Assembly: GCA_003141555.1 (NCBI GenBank)
Contig: PLMN01000023.1
Coordinates: 190,506-254,505, forward strand
Direction: 5' to 3'
From: Candidatus Aminicenantota bacterium
GTDB lineage: Bacteria > Acidobacteriota > Aminicenantia > Aminicenantales > UBA4085
DNA: 64,000 nt
Under the pieces are notes generated by a model that ran no database searches, was not told the DNA's origin, and was given only the letters and a program-made list of their open reading frames with translations. Each line of letters starts with the position of its first letter. The first letter of the stretch is position 1. Position numbers and translations under genes: made by a program. Below are positions 7,971-16,102 of the stretch, piece after piece.

Positions 7971-8635
7971 GGCGACGCCGCCAGCCGATCGATCGTCGCG
8001 TCGAACTCCCGGAGAAGCGCTTCGAGGCGGGCGCGCTCCTTCTCCTGGCCGTCGGCCGAGAGGCCCCGGGCGATTTCGATGGGCTCGCCGTAGGCGGCCG
8101 TGATCCGGCCGAAGGGCAGGGGCAAAAGGAAGCGGTCCCAGCTGTGCAGGATCCGGCGCCGCGTCGCGGTGAACGAGAACGGGACGAGCACCGCGCCCGT
8201 TTCGGTGGCCAGCCTGATCGCTCCCGGCTTGAACGTCCGGTCGGGCCCGCGCGGGCCGTCGGGGACGATGATCACCTCCCCACCTGCTTCGAGCTCCTTC
8301 TTCATCTCCAGCCAGGCGTTCCGGACGAAGTGCGTCCCCGATCCGCGAAGGATCTTGTACCCCCAGCCGTCCATGATCCGGGCCGGGATCTCGCCGTCGC
8401 GCGACGGGCTGATCAGGGGCATGATCCCACGCTTGCGGAAAAAATAGGGCACGAGGAAGATCTTGCCGTGCCAGACGAGGAAGACGACCGGCTTGCCGGA
8501 CGTGCGGACGCGCGTATAGGCTTCCTTCCCGAGAAGCGTAAAGCGGTTGGTCTTGATCCAGAGCCGGACGATCGGCCGGCCGAGGTGGTCGATGAACCAC
8601 CAGCGGAGCCGTTCTTTGAGGGCCATCGCCCGCAT
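7967..8635 (-). CDS. Lysophospholipid acyltransferase-like protein (DUF374)
   Basis: 222 residues from ATG 8635 (a second ATG three codons later is also possible). The conserved DUF374 features are visible: VFLVWHGKIFLVPYFF near 72-87, the SRDGE segment and VIIVPDGPRGP near 142-152, followed by KPGAIRLATETGAVLVP. The family is related to glycerolipid acyltransferases, with an HG-containing block replacing the classical HxxxxD motif, and acts at the inner membrane on lipid A or phospholipid precursors. There is a hydrophobic N-terminal stretch (WWFIDHLGRPIVRLW). It is divergent from lolA and upstream of the TPR gene, both envelope functions. Confidence 0.78.
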   Translation of the reverse strand: MRAMALKERLRWWFIDHLGRPIVRLWIKTNRFTLLGKEAYTRVRTSGKPVVFLVWHGKIFLVPYFFRKRGIMPLISPSRDGEIPARIMDGWGYKILRGSGTHFVRNAWLEMKKELEAGGEVIIVPDGPRGPDRTFKPGAIRLATETGAVLVPFSFTATRRRILHSWDRFLLPLPFGRITAAYGEPIEIARGLSADGQEKERARLEALLREFDATIDRLAASP

Positions 8636-8725
8636 GATATCCGAAATCCTGACCCGGGTAAACACGCCCGCCCCGCCGCCCGGGCGGCGGCAAGCCGGCC
8701 CGGCCATCACGGCAAAAATCTATGT

Positions 8726-8731
8726 TATAAT
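8726..8731 (+). promoter_or_regulatory. -10 element close to the lolA start codon
   Basis: TATGTTATAAT ends 9 nt before the ATG at 8741, so the transcript is predicted to be leaderless or to have a leader of one to three nt. Confidence 0.55.
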
Positions 8732-8740
8732 TCGGCGGAC

Positions 8741-9448
8741 ATGAAACGCGCGGGATCGAGATTCGACGGGGCGGGGGTCATCCTAGCCGCGGCGGCTGCG
8801 CTCATCTTATGCGTGGCCGGAATAGCAGCGGGGCTTTTCGCCGCTACCGCGACGGCGAAAGCCGCCGTCGTCCGTCTCGAAAAAACCCTGGCTTCCCTGA
8901 ATTCGTTCCAGGCGGATTTCGACCAGTCGTCATTCCTAGCCTCGATGGCCAGGCCGCTCCGGGAAAAAGGCCGCTTGCTCGTCCAGAAGCCGGACATGAT
9001 GCGCTGGGAGTACGAGGGCGCGGACCCCAAAACCTATGTTTATAAGGCCGGCCTGTTCCTGCAGTTCATTCTCGAGGACAATCAGCTCATCCGGCAACGG
9101 GTGCCCGAGGAGCAGTCTCCTTCCGACATCCGGGGATTGCTGACGGGAAAAGCGCGCCTGGCCGAGGGATTCGAGATCGAGGATAGCCCCTTCCCGGGGG
9201 CCGCGCCGGGCGCCGTCCAGGCGAAGCTGACGCCTAAAGAGGAGAATGAGACCCAATACCTCCTCCTGGAGATTGATTCCGCCGACTGGATGGTCCGCAG
9301 GGTCATCCGGTTCGATTGGATGGGCAACAAGACCGAATACGCCTTCAGCCGGTTCAAGGCCAACCCTCGGTTGGCCAAAGACGCCTTCGAAATCAAGATC
9401 CCCCCGGGATGCGAGATCATCGACGACCCGGGGCCCCGGAAAAAATAA
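8741..9448 (+). CDS. lolA: LolA-like outer-membrane lipoprotein carrier protein
   Basis: 235 residues. An N-terminal hydrophobic segment (GVILAAAAALILCVAGIAAGLF) is followed by a LolA fold: the beginning LEKTLASLNSFQADFDQSS, the strand pair KGRLLVQKPDMMRWEYEGADPKTYVY, and the late VRRVIRFDWMGNKTEYAFSRFKANPRLAKDAFEIKIPPG, all characteristic of the family. LolA ferries lipoproteins from LolCDE across the periplasm to the outer membrane. The start is set by the signal sequence and the promoter position; an open frame upstream overlaps the divergent gene and is rejected. The stop lies in a GC-rich inverted repeat before the sigma-factor promoter. Confidence 0.85.
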   Translation: MKRAGSRFDGAGVILAAAAALILCVAGIAAGLFAATATAKAAVVRLEKTLASLNSFQADFDQSSFLASMARPLREKGRLLVQKPDMMRWEYEGADPKTYVYKAGLFLQFILEDNQLIRQRVPEEQSPSDIRGLLTGKARLAEGFEIEDSPFPGAAPGAVQAKLTPKEENETQYLLLEIDSADWMVRRVIRFDWMGNKTEYAFSRFKANPRLAKDAFEIKIPPGCEIIDDPGPRKK

Positions 9449-9468
9449 ACTTTTTGGGGCCGGGTTCG

Positions 9469-9474
9469 TATAAT
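9469..9474 (+). promoter_or_regulatory. -10 element of the sigma/anti-sigma operon
   Basis: TATAAT follows TTCG and lies 23 nt before the sigma-factor ATG at 9498. A four-codon ORF (ATG at 9487, MSPR, TGA 9499-9501) starts near the predicted transcript end and overlaps that ATG as ATGA. Confidence 0.5.
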
Positions 9475-9497
9475 TCCGTGGGGACGATGAGTCCTCG

Positions 9498-10061
9498 ATG
9501 AACGATGACCAAGACCTTATCCGCCGCGCCCTCCAGGGCGACGGGGGAGCATTTGAAATGATCGTCCGGCGCTACCAGCAGCCCATCGTGAACTACGTCG
9601 GAAGGATGGTCCGCGAGCGGGAATTGGCCCTCGACATCAGCCAGGACGTGTTCCTCAAGGTCTACGCCGGCCTCGCCTCGTACCGTCCCCAGTTCAAGTT
9701 CAGCACCTGGCTGTTCAAGGTCGCCTCGAACTACATGATCGATTACTGGCGCAAGAAGAAGATCCCGACCGTATCCCTCGACCGGAGCCCGGAGGACGGC
9801 GAGGAGGATCGGCCGGTCCAGGTCGCGGCCGACGAGCCGTCGGTCGCCCGCCAGTATGAGCTCCGCGAGCTGCGGAGCAGGCTCGACGCGGCGATCGGCC
9901 GGCTGCCCGTCTCGCTCCGCGAGCTGTTCGTCTGGCGGCACGTGAACGGGCTGAGCTACGAAGAGATGGCTGAGATCAAGGGGATTCCGGTCGGAACGGT
10001 CAAGAACCGGGTCTTTCAGGCCAAGGAGATGCTGAAGAACATGCTGGAGGAGCGGCCATGA
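9498..10061 (+). CDS. ECF-type RNA polymerase sigma factor
   Basis: 187 residues. Region 2 spans about 12-80 (FEMIVRRYQQPIVNYVGRMV, ALDISQDVFLKVYAGL, FKFSTWLFKVASNYMIDYWRKKK) and region 4 about 125-182 (AIGRLPVSLRELFVWRHVNGLSYEEMAEIKGIPVGTVKNRVFQAKEML), the helix-turn-helix that reads the -35. It is the first gene of an operon; its stop overlaps the ATG of the putative anti-sigma factor, the usual arrangement for an ECF sigma held at the membrane by its antagonist. Confidence 0.9.
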   Translation: MNDDQDLIRRALQGDGGAFEMIVRRYQQPIVNYVGRMVRERELALDISQDVFLKVYAGLASYRPQFKFSTWLFKVASNYMIDYWRKKKIPTVSLDRSPEDGEEDRPVQVAADEPSVARQYELRELRSRLDAAIGRLPVSLRELFVWRHVNGLSYEEMAEIKGIPVGTVKNRVFQAKEMLKNMLEERP

Positions 10062-10651
10062 GCTGCCTCACGCCGGACCGGATCTACGCCTACCTCGACG
10101 GCGATCTCCCCGAGCCGGAGCGCCTTGCCCTCGAGGCTCACCTGGCGGGATGCGGCGGCTGCCGCGCGGCCGTCGCCGAACGGCGGCTCCTCGCCGAAGC
10201 CGCGGACGGGCTGGCGCTTATCGATATCCCGGACGATTTCGCGGCCTCGGTCGCCGCCAGGCTGCCTCTGGGAAAGCCCCTTGAGGCGGCCCGGAAGCCG
10301 GTCTTCCTTCGTCCGGCAGCCTGGGCGGCGGCCTTCGTCGTCCTCGCCCTGGCCGGAGCCGGAGGGATGCTCCTCACCGGGGCGAGCCTGCCGGAGCTCG
10401 CGCGCGCATCGGGCCGGTTCCTGTGGGCCGATATCCAGGGCCTGACCTCATTCCTGGCCAGGTCCGTGGCCTACGCGGCCGTCGCGGCGAGGGTCCTAGG
10501 CAGGCTCCTGATCCAGCTTTTCGAAGGGTTCAGGGTGCTCACCTCGCTCATCGGCCCCGAAGTCCGGCTCGCCTGCCTGGCCGCGGCGCTGGTTCTGGCC
10601 GGCGCCGGCTTCGCCTTGTGGCGGAGAAAACCCCATGGAGAAAGATCATGA
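10058..10651 (+). CDS. Zinc-finger anti-sigma factor, membrane-anchored
   Basis: 197 residues. An N-terminal anti-sigma zinc finger (zf-HC2) is visible as HLAGCGGC around 28-35, preceded by LDGDLPEPERLALEAH. A strong membrane segment lies at about 88-108 (AAWAAAFVVLALAGAGGMLL) and a second at about 172-188 (LACLAAALVLAGAGFALW). It should bind and silence the ECF sigma factor encoded just upstream. ATGA overlaps on both sides couple all three genes of the operon. Confidence 0.85.
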   Translation: MSCLTPDRIYAYLDGDLPEPERLALEAHLAGCGGCRAAVAERRLLAEAADGLALIDIPDDFAASVAARLPLGKPLEAARKPVFLRPAAWAAAFVVLALAGAGGMLLTGASLPELARASGRFLWADIQGLTSFLARSVAYAAVAARVLGRLLIQLFEGFRVLTSLIGPEVRLACLAAALVLAGAGFALWRRKPHGERS

Positions 10652-11628
10652 AGAATAGAAACGGTCTCGCCGGACTGTCGGCGATCATCGCCCTGCTGGT
10701 CATGGCCGGAGGCCTCGCCTTCGCCGCGGCCCAGAAGAGGGATGCCGTGAGCTATCACGACACGATCGTCGTCCTGCCGGGGGAAACCCGGGATAGCGTG
10801 GTGAGCTTCGGGGGCGACATCGACGTCCAGGGCAAGGTCCGCAAGAGCGTCCTGTCGTTCGGCGGGACGATCACGATCAGCGGCGAAGTCGGGGAGGCGG
10901 TGGTCGGCTTCGGCGCCCGGATCGTGCTCAAGGAGACCGCCGTGATCCGGGGCGATCTCGTCCGCCTGGGCGGCTCGCTCGAAAAGGAGCCGGGAGCCCA
11001 GGTGACCGGCGACACGGTCAATTTCCGGATCTCGGAGCTGACCTCCAAGATCTTCGGCGAAGGATTCAAGGGGATTTTTTCCCTGTCCTTCTGGCCGGTC
11101 CTCCTTTTCTTCAAGGTCGTCAACCTCGTCCTCTGGATCCTGCTCGGCCTGATCGTGGCCTCGATCTACCCGAAGCAGGTCGCGGCCGCCGCGGACCAGA
11201 TGCGGAAAGCGCCCTGGCCCACGCTCGGCATCGGGATCGCGGCCTATTTCCTGTTCGTGACCGCCGTCGTGATCGCGGCCGTCCTCTGCCTGGTCCTCAT
11301 CGGCATTCCGATCCTGATCGGTCTGGCCCTCGGCGGGTTCCTGATCAAGGTCTTCGGCCGGGTGGCCGTCTTCTTCCTCGTCGGAGAGGCGCTGTCGCAC
11401 GCCCTCGGCCGCGGGAAAGTCACGCCCGTCGGCGCCGCCCTGCTCGGCGCGCTCGTGATCGGCCTCGTCGGCTTCGTTCCTTTTCTAGGCTTCCTGATCA
11501 TCGGGGTCCTGAGCATCATGGGTTGGGGAACTGCCTTCCGGACGAAGTTCGGGACGATGGAGAACTGGTTTCAGCGCAAGCCCCTGCCGCCGTCCGCAGT
11601 GACCGAACCACAGTCCCCCGCGGCTTGA
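10648..11628 (+). CDS. Bactofilin-like repeat domain plus membrane segments, third gene of the sigma operon
   Basis: 326 residues starting at ATG 10648, which overlaps the anti-sigma stop. After a signal peptide (LAGLSAIIALLVMAGGLAFA) comes a short-strand region at about 40-115 with repeats of the type VVSFGGDIDVQGKV, VLSFGGTITISGEV and VVGFGARIVLKE, resembling the polymer-forming cytoskeletal or cell-surface beta-helix seen in bactofilins and in DUF-type anti-sigma targets. The second half has about four membrane helices (from FWPVLLFFKVVNLVLWILLGLIV on). It is probably an envelope component whose expression the ECF sigma factor controls. The C-terminus is Pro-rich. Confidence 0.7.
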   Translation: MKNRNGLAGLSAIIALLVMAGGLAFAAAQKRDAVSYHDTIVVLPGETRDSVVSFGGDIDVQGKVRKSVLSFGGTITISGEVGEAVVGFGARIVLKETAVIRGDLVRLGGSLEKEPGAQVTGDTVNFRISELTSKIFGEGFKGIFSLSFWPVLLFFKVVNLVLWILLGLIVASIYPKQVAAAADQMRKAPWPTLGIGIAAYFLFVTAVVIAAVLCLVLIGIPILIGLALGGFLIKVFGRVAVFFLVGEALSHALGRGKVTPVGAALLGALVIGLVGFVPFLGFLIIGVLSIMGWGTAFRTKFGTMENWFQRKPLPPSAVTEPQSPAA

Positions 11629-11660
11629 GGTCGTTCCCGGGGGGTGGCGCCGACCGCGGC

Positions 11661-12617
11661 CTACCAGCCGCCGCTCGCCCCTCCGCCGCCGAAGCTCCCC
11701 CCTCCGCCCGAAAATCCGCCGCCGCCGCCCGACGACGAGCTGTGGAACGAGGAGTGGCTGCCGCTCGAGTGATAGGTTCCCGAGCTCACGTGCGAGACTT
11801 GCATCGCCTCGAATTTCTTGATCTTCTTCTGGCCGAAGGCCGTCTTGCCGACGACGATTTTCGCCACGGGGAATCCGAAGGCGAACAGGAAGAACAGGCC
11901 GTATCCGATCTTCGTGCCCCGGGTGTTCAGGGCCGACCCGGCAAGACCATACCCCGCGAAAAGCATGATATAGAAAATCACGCCCGCGCCTTTCATGAAA
12001 AGGCTGAAATAGGTGATCAGCCCCATGAACCCGTAGCCGAGCAGCGCCAACAGGATGAAGAGGGCGAGAGGCAGCTGTCTCGGTCCGCCGCCGCTTGCTT
12101 CCTTCATGTCGAGCTTCCCCTCGGCCGCCTGCATCATCGCCTCGAAGGCGGCCGTGATCCCGCCCTTGTAATCCTCATCCCGGAAGGCCGGGGTCATCTT
12201 GTCGGAGATGATGAAGGACGTCACGGCATCGGTCAGCGAGGGCTCGAGCCCGTAGCCGACCTCGATCCGGATTTTACGCTCCTCCTTGGCGACGAACAGC
12301 AGGACGCCGTTGCTTACGCCCTTCCGGCCGAGCTTCCACGCCTCGGCGACCTTCAACGAGTACTCCTCGAGCGGGAAGCCGCCGAGCGTCGGGACCGTGA
12401 GCAGCACGAGCTGGTTGCCGGTCGTTTTTTCGTAGTCCGCGAGCCTCGCCTCGAGGGCCGCCGCATCCGCCGCATCGAGCAGATGGGCGAGGTCGTTGAC
12501 CCGGCCCGCGAGGGGCGGGACCGGGACAGTTGTCTGGGGAGACGCCGCCGAGGCGGACGCTGAGGCCGCGCCTAAGGCAAAGCATAAGGCAAAAGCGAAA
12601 GCTACCGTTTTGCGCAT
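11661..12617 (-). CDS. TPM-domain (YgcG-like) membrane protein
   Basis: 318 residues. The signal peptide (TVAFAFALCFALGAASASASAA) is followed by a TPM domain (PF04536) at about 40-165, recognised by GRVNDLAHLLDAADAAALEARL, NQLVLLTVPTLGG and SNGVLLFVAKEERKIRIEVGYGLEP. Two or three membrane helices follow, and the C-terminus is Gly/Ser-rich (SSSSGGGGGFSGGGGS), the hallmark of YgcG-type proteins. The family is linked to envelope stress and photosystem repair, with a proposed phosphatase role that is not secure. ATG 12617 is chosen because an earlier in-frame ATG lies inside a palindromic repeat. Confidence 0.85.
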   Translation of the reverse strand: MRKTVAFAFALCFALGAASASASAASPQTTVPVPPLAGRVNDLAHLLDAADAAALEARLADYEKTTGNQLVLLTVPTLGGFPLEEYSLKVAEAWKLGRKGVSNGVLLFVAKEERKIRIEVGYGLEPSLTDAVTSFIISDKMTPAFRDEDYKGGITAAFEAMMQAAEGKLDMKEASGGGPRQLPLALFILLALLGYGFMGLITYFSLFMKGAGVIFYIMLFAGYGLAGSALNTRGTKIGYGLFFLFAFGFPVAKIVVGKTAFGQKKIKKFEAMQVSHVSSGTYHSSGSHSSFHSSSSGGGGGFSGGGGSFGGGGASGGW

Positions 12618-12630
12618 GATCCTATCCTTT

Positions 12631-12699
12631 GAAAAAGGGGTCACAGAACCCCGCTTTTCTTATGCTGATCGTAGCTCGGCGCTCTGTGTCCCCTTTTTC
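12631..12699. repeat. Palindromic repeat with GGGGACACAGAAC-type arms
   Basis: Arms 12631-12649 (GAAAAAGGGGTCACAGAAC) and 12681-12699 are inverted with two mismatches, with a 31-nt loop. The same arm sequence forms the inner palindrome at 20631-20701. It lies just upstream of the TPM gene start, between two minus-strand genes. Confidence 0.75.
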
Positions 12700-12747
12700 G
12701 CCCTCGCCATAACATTCATTGATCAAAGGCTGAGTCCCCGCCGCCCT

Positions 12748-14916
12748 TTATTTCGGCAGCACCTCGCGGATGCGTTCGGGCGTCATCGGGAGCCGGAACA
12801 GGCGCGCGCCGCAGGCGTCGAAGACCGCGTTGGCCAGCACGGCCTGGGTGATCGTGATCGCCGGCTCGCCGACGCCGGAGATCGGGAACTGGGGCGATTC
12901 GACGAGGACCGCCTCGATCTTGGGCAGCCAGGAGAAGCGCGGGATCTGGTACGTATCGAAATTGAGGTCCTTCACCTCGCCGTTCTTGAAATGGACTTCC
13001 TCGGCAAACGCGGCGCCGAGCCCCATGGTGAAGCAGCCCTCGATCTGAAGGACCGCCCCGTCGGGATTCACCGTCACTCCCGAGTCGTGGGCGCAGAGCA
13101 TCCGGATGACCTTGACCTTCCCCGTCGCCTTGTCAACGGCGACTTCGGCCGCGGCCGAGAGATAGGTCCCGAGATACTCGGCGCAGGCGAAACCGGTACC
13201 CCGGCCGCTCGGGGCCTTGGCCGGCTTCCAGCCGAACTTGTCCGCCCCGATCCGGACCACGCGCTTCATCCGCTCGTCGCTCAGGTTCAGCAGCCGGAAT
13301 TCCACCGGATCGATCCCCGCCTTCGCGGCCAGGATATCGATTTGGCTTTCCCGGGCGTAGATGTTCGTATTGCTTCCCGGACCGCGCCAGGCGCCGGTCC
13401 CGAACGGGTGCGCTCCGGTAGTGCCCCCGCCCCCGAACGTATCGCCCCGGACGACGGTCCGGTGGTGGGGAATGGCGTAGAATTGCTGGGAGCTCCGCTC
13501 GCCGGCGAACAGAACCTCATAATCCCAGAAGACGATCTTGCCGTCGGCCGCCAGTCCCGACTTGATGTTCACGACGGCGGCCGGCCGGAAGGTGTCGAGG
13601 AAGAATTCGTCGGCACGCGTCCGCATCACCTGGACGGGCTTGCCGGTGATCTTGGCCAGCTTCGCGGCTTGGACGGCCTGCGGATTCCCGCTTTTGCCGC
13701 CGAAGCCGCCTCCGACGTACGGTTCGATCACATGGACGTCCTTGGAAGGAATGCCGAGGGCCGAGGCGACGTCCTCCTTGGCCCGGAACGGGGCCTGGGT
13801 GGAGACCCAGGCCGTGGCCTTCCCGTCCTTGGGCTCGACCAGGGCGGCGTGCGTCTCGATCGAGGCGTGGGCGACATAGCTGTTCAGGAATGTGGACTCG
13901 ATCGTAGTCGCCGCCAGCTTGGCCCCTTCGGCGAGATCGCCACCCTGAGCCACCGCCCGGCCGGGCGCCGCGTTCTTGATCAGATGATCGAAAATGTTCT
14001 TGTCGTCAAGCACGGACGGAGAGGGGTCGTAAGCCGCCTTGATCTTCGCCGCGGCGGCCAAGGCGACGTCGGGCTGCTCATGGAGCGCGGCGACGAGGTC
14101 TCCGTCCCGGACGACTCGCACGCCGGCCACCGCTTCGGCCGAGCTCGCATCGATCGTCTTGAGCTTCGCCCCATGGGCGGGCGGCCGGAGGATGGAGGCA
14201 TAGAGCATTCCGGGGACCCGGATGTCGCCGGCGTATTTAGCCCGGCCCGTGGCTTTCTCGCGCGCGTCGCGCCGGGGCGCGGGCCAACCCATCACCTTGA
14301 AATCCGCCGGGGCTTTGAGGGGAGGCTTCGCGGCGGCGTGCCGCTCGATCCTCTTCCCCTGGACGAGTTGGGCGTATGTGACTTTCGTCTCCGGCTTGGC
14401 TAAGTCGTAGACAGCCCCGTCCTTCACCCTAAGGCGCTCGACAGGCACGTTCAGCTTCTCCGAGGCCATTTCGACGAGAACGACCCGCGCCTCGGCCGCG
14501 GCCGCCCTCAGGAGAGGCCCGAAGATGCGGACGCATTGCGAGCCGACCGTCCCTCCATCGTAGGGGCAGAGGTCGGTGTCGCCGAGGACCAAGTCCACGG
14601 TCGACGGCGCCACCTCGAGCTCTTCGGCCAGCATCAGCGGCAGGACGGTCATCGCCCCCTGGCCCTGCTCGATCTTGCCCGTGTAGCAGGTCACGCGCCC
14701 GTCTTCACCCACGCGCAGGTAGGCGTTGAAATCCGCAGGAGCGCTCTGGCCGCCGCGCCGGGCCTGCTGCTCCTGGAGGAGCCCCTCGCCGGCCAGAGGG
14801 AGCGTCGCGACGACGATCAGCCCCCCGCCGAGCGTTTTCAGGAAGTCACGGCGGCGGAGGGCGCCTGTCGGATTGACCTCGTTCCTGTCCCCGTCGGGAT
14901 AATTATCGCCGCTCAT
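12748..14916 (-). CDS. Tat-exported molybdopterin-binding subunit of an aldehyde oxidase/xanthine dehydrogenase family enzyme
   Basis: 722 residues. A Tat signal is present at 21-27 (RRRDFLK) followed by GGGLIVVATLPLAG, so the folded holoenzyme is exported. The architecture is that of IorB-like large subunits: a first molybdopterin-binding part, GGGFGGKSG in the middle and the catalytic Glu684 in GVGEPA near the end. It oxidises aldehydes or N-heterocycles with water as oxygen donor; the exact substrate cannot be read. Its ATG overlaps the stop of the iron-sulfur subunit gene. No FAD subunit is present, as usual for the periplasmic two-subunit type that passes electrons to cytochromes. ATG 14916 is preferred to upstream in-frame codons that lie inside the small-subunit gene. 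Confidence 0.85.
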   Translation of the reverse strand: MSGDNYPDGDRNEVNPTGALRRRDFLKTLGGGLIVVATLPLAGEGLLQEQQARRGGQSAPADFNAYLRVGEDGRVTCYTGKIEQGQGAMTVLPLMLAEELEVAPSTVDLVLGDTDLCPYDGGTVGSQCVRIFGPLLRAAAAEARVVLVEMASEKLNVPVERLRVKDGAVYDLAKPETKVTYAQLVQGKRIERHAAAKPPLKAPADFKVMGWPAPRRDAREKATGRAKYAGDIRVPGMLYASILRPPAHGAKLKTIDASSAEAVAGVRVVRDGDLVAALHEQPDVALAAAAKIKAAYDPSPSVLDDKNIFDHLIKNAAPGRAVAQGGDLAEGAKLAATTIESTFLNSYVAHASIETHAALVEPKDGKATAWVSTQAPFRAKEDVASALGIPSKDVHVIEPYVGGGFGGKSGNPQAVQAAKLAKITGKPVQVMRTRADEFFLDTFRPAAVVNIKSGLAADGKIVFWDYEVLFAGERSSQQFYAIPHHRTVVRGDTFGGGGTTGAHPFGTGAWRGPGSNTNIYARESQIDILAAKAGIDPVEFRLLNLSDERMKRVVRIGADKFGWKPAKAPSGRGTGFACAEYLGTYLSAAAEVAVDKATGKVKVIRMLCAHDSGVTVNPDGAVLQIEGCFTMGLGAAFAEEVHFKNGEVKDLNFDTYQIPRFSWLPKIEAVLVESPQFPISGVGEPAITITQAVLANAVFDACGARLFRLPMTPERIREVLPK

Positions 14917-15395
14917 CTTTGCACCGCCCTTTTCATCTCCGCGGCCGCAGTGAGCACCGCCTGGATGACGCGGGTATGAGTGCCGCAGCGGCAGAGGTTG
15001 TCCTCGAGGCCGTCGCGGATGTCCTTCTCGGTCGGCCGCGGGTTTTTCGCGAGAAGGGCGTACGCGGTGAGGATCATGCCCGACGTGCAGAAGCCGCATT
15101 GCATCGCTTCGTGCTTGATGAATGCCTCCTGGATCGGGTGGAGCTTGCCGTCCCGCTCCAGGCCCTCAATCGTAAGGATGCCCTTGCCCCGGACGGTCTT
15201 GATCGGGGCCTGGCAGGACCTCACCGGCTCGCCGTCCACGATCACCGTGCACGCCCCGCAAAAGCCCTCCCCGCAACCGTATTTCGCCCCGGTCAGGCCG
15301 AGCTCGGTCCGAAGCACCCAGAGGAGCATCCGTTCGCCGTCGACCTCGAGCCGGACGGGCTTGCCGTTGAGCGTGAATTGGATGGGTTCCACCAT
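14913..15395 (-). CDS. [2Fe-2S] subunit of the molybdenum hydroxylase
   Basis: 160 residues with two iron-sulfur domains in order. The plant-ferredoxin-type cluster uses Cys41, Cys46, Cys49 and Cys61 (CGEGFCGAC), and the helical C-terminal cluster uses Cys100, Cys103, Cys135 and Cys137 (CGFC, CRC). This is the IorA/CoxS/XdhC-type electron-transfer subunit. It lacks its own signal peptide and should be co-exported with the Tat-bearing large subunit. It is first in the operon, with a GGGAGG site upstream of the ATG. Confidence 0.9.
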   Translation of the reverse strand: MVEPIQFTLNGKPVRLEVDGERMLLWVLRTELGLTGAKYGCGEGFCGACTVIVDGEPVRSCQAPIKTVRGKGILTIEGLERDGKLHPIQEAFIKHEAMQCGFCTSGMILTAYALLAKNPRPTEKDIRDGLEDNLCRCGTHTRVIQAVLTAAAEMKRAVQR

Positions 15396-15428
15396 GGCGG
15401 CTTCCTCCCTGTGACCCGGATGGGGAAA

Positions 15429-15457
15429 AAACTATCACAGGGCAAAGAGGGAGTCAA
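15429..15457 (-). promoter_or_regulatory. Sigma-70 promoter of the molybdenum hydroxylase operon
   Basis: On the minus strand TTGACT (15452-15457), 17 bp with TGTGA at its end, then TAGTTT (15429-15434). The ATG is about 33 nt downstream. Confidence 0.65.
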
Positions 15458-15463
15458 TTCGAA

Positions 15464-15512
15464 AGGGTGATGAGCGAGGTCGGTGGGGCTGGTCGGCGAC
15501 AGGACCCGCAGC
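15464..15512. repeat. Half copy of the 2751-2853 palindromic repeat
   Basis: These 49 bp match 2805-2853 with a single C-to-T difference. The copy lies 6 bp upstream of the -35 of the molybdenum hydroxylase promoter and downstream of frr, so it may also contribute a transcript-end hairpin for the translation operon. Confidence 0.75.
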
Positions 15513-15534
15513 GCCGCCCCCTCGCCCGAGGGCA

Positions 15535-16092
15535 TCAGCCCTGCATGATCTCTTTTTCTTTGGCGGTCGCGACGTCTTCGATTTTCTTGGTGAAGTCGTC
15601 GGTAATTTTCTGGAGCTCCTCGAGGCCCTTGAACTTGTCGTCCTCGGAGATCTCCTTTTCGTTCTCGAGCTCCTCGATGAATTCCTTGGTTTCGCGGCGC
15701 ATGTTGCGCAGGGCGGTCTTCTCGTCCTCGAGCATCTTCTTGACGCCCTTGACGATCTCCCGCCGCCGTTCCTCGTCGAGGGGCGGGATGGGGATCTTGA
15801 GGACCTTGCCGTCGTTGAGCGGGTTCAGCCCCAGCCCCGCGGCCTTGACCGCCTTGTCGATAGCCTCGAGGAGGGAGGCGTCGTACGGCTGGACCGTGAT
15901 CAGGCTCGGGTCCGGAACGCCGATCTTAGCCATCTGATTGACCGGCGTCGCGACGCCGTAATAGTCCACCTTGATGTCCTCGAAGATGCCGAGGTTCGCC
16001 CGGCCGGTCCGGAGCCGGCTCAGCTCTTTCCGGAAGTGCTCCAGGGAGCCCTTCATCTTCTTCTCGAGATCCTTCAGGACGTCTCTGACCAT
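15535..16092 (-). CDS. frr: Ribosome recycling factor
   Basis: 185 residues, the standard length. Acts with EF-G to split the post-termination ribosome. The family pattern is clear: LEHFRKELSRLRTGRANLGIFEDIKVDYYG, NQMAKIGVPDPSLITVQPYD and the late KGVKKMLEDEKTALRNMRRE. It is the last gene of the minus-strand operon after pyrH, a very conserved order. Confidence 0.96.
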   Translation of the reverse strand: MVRDVLKDLEKKMKGSLEHFRKELSRLRTGRANLGIFEDIKVDYYGVATPVNQMAKIGVPDPSLITVQPYDASLLEAIDKAVKAAGLGLNPLNDGKVLKIPIPPLDEERRREIVKGVKKMLEDEKTALRNMRRETKEFIEELENEKEISEDDKFKGLEELQKITDDFTKKIEDVATAKEKEIMQG

Positions 16093-16102
16093 GGGAAGCC
16101 TC

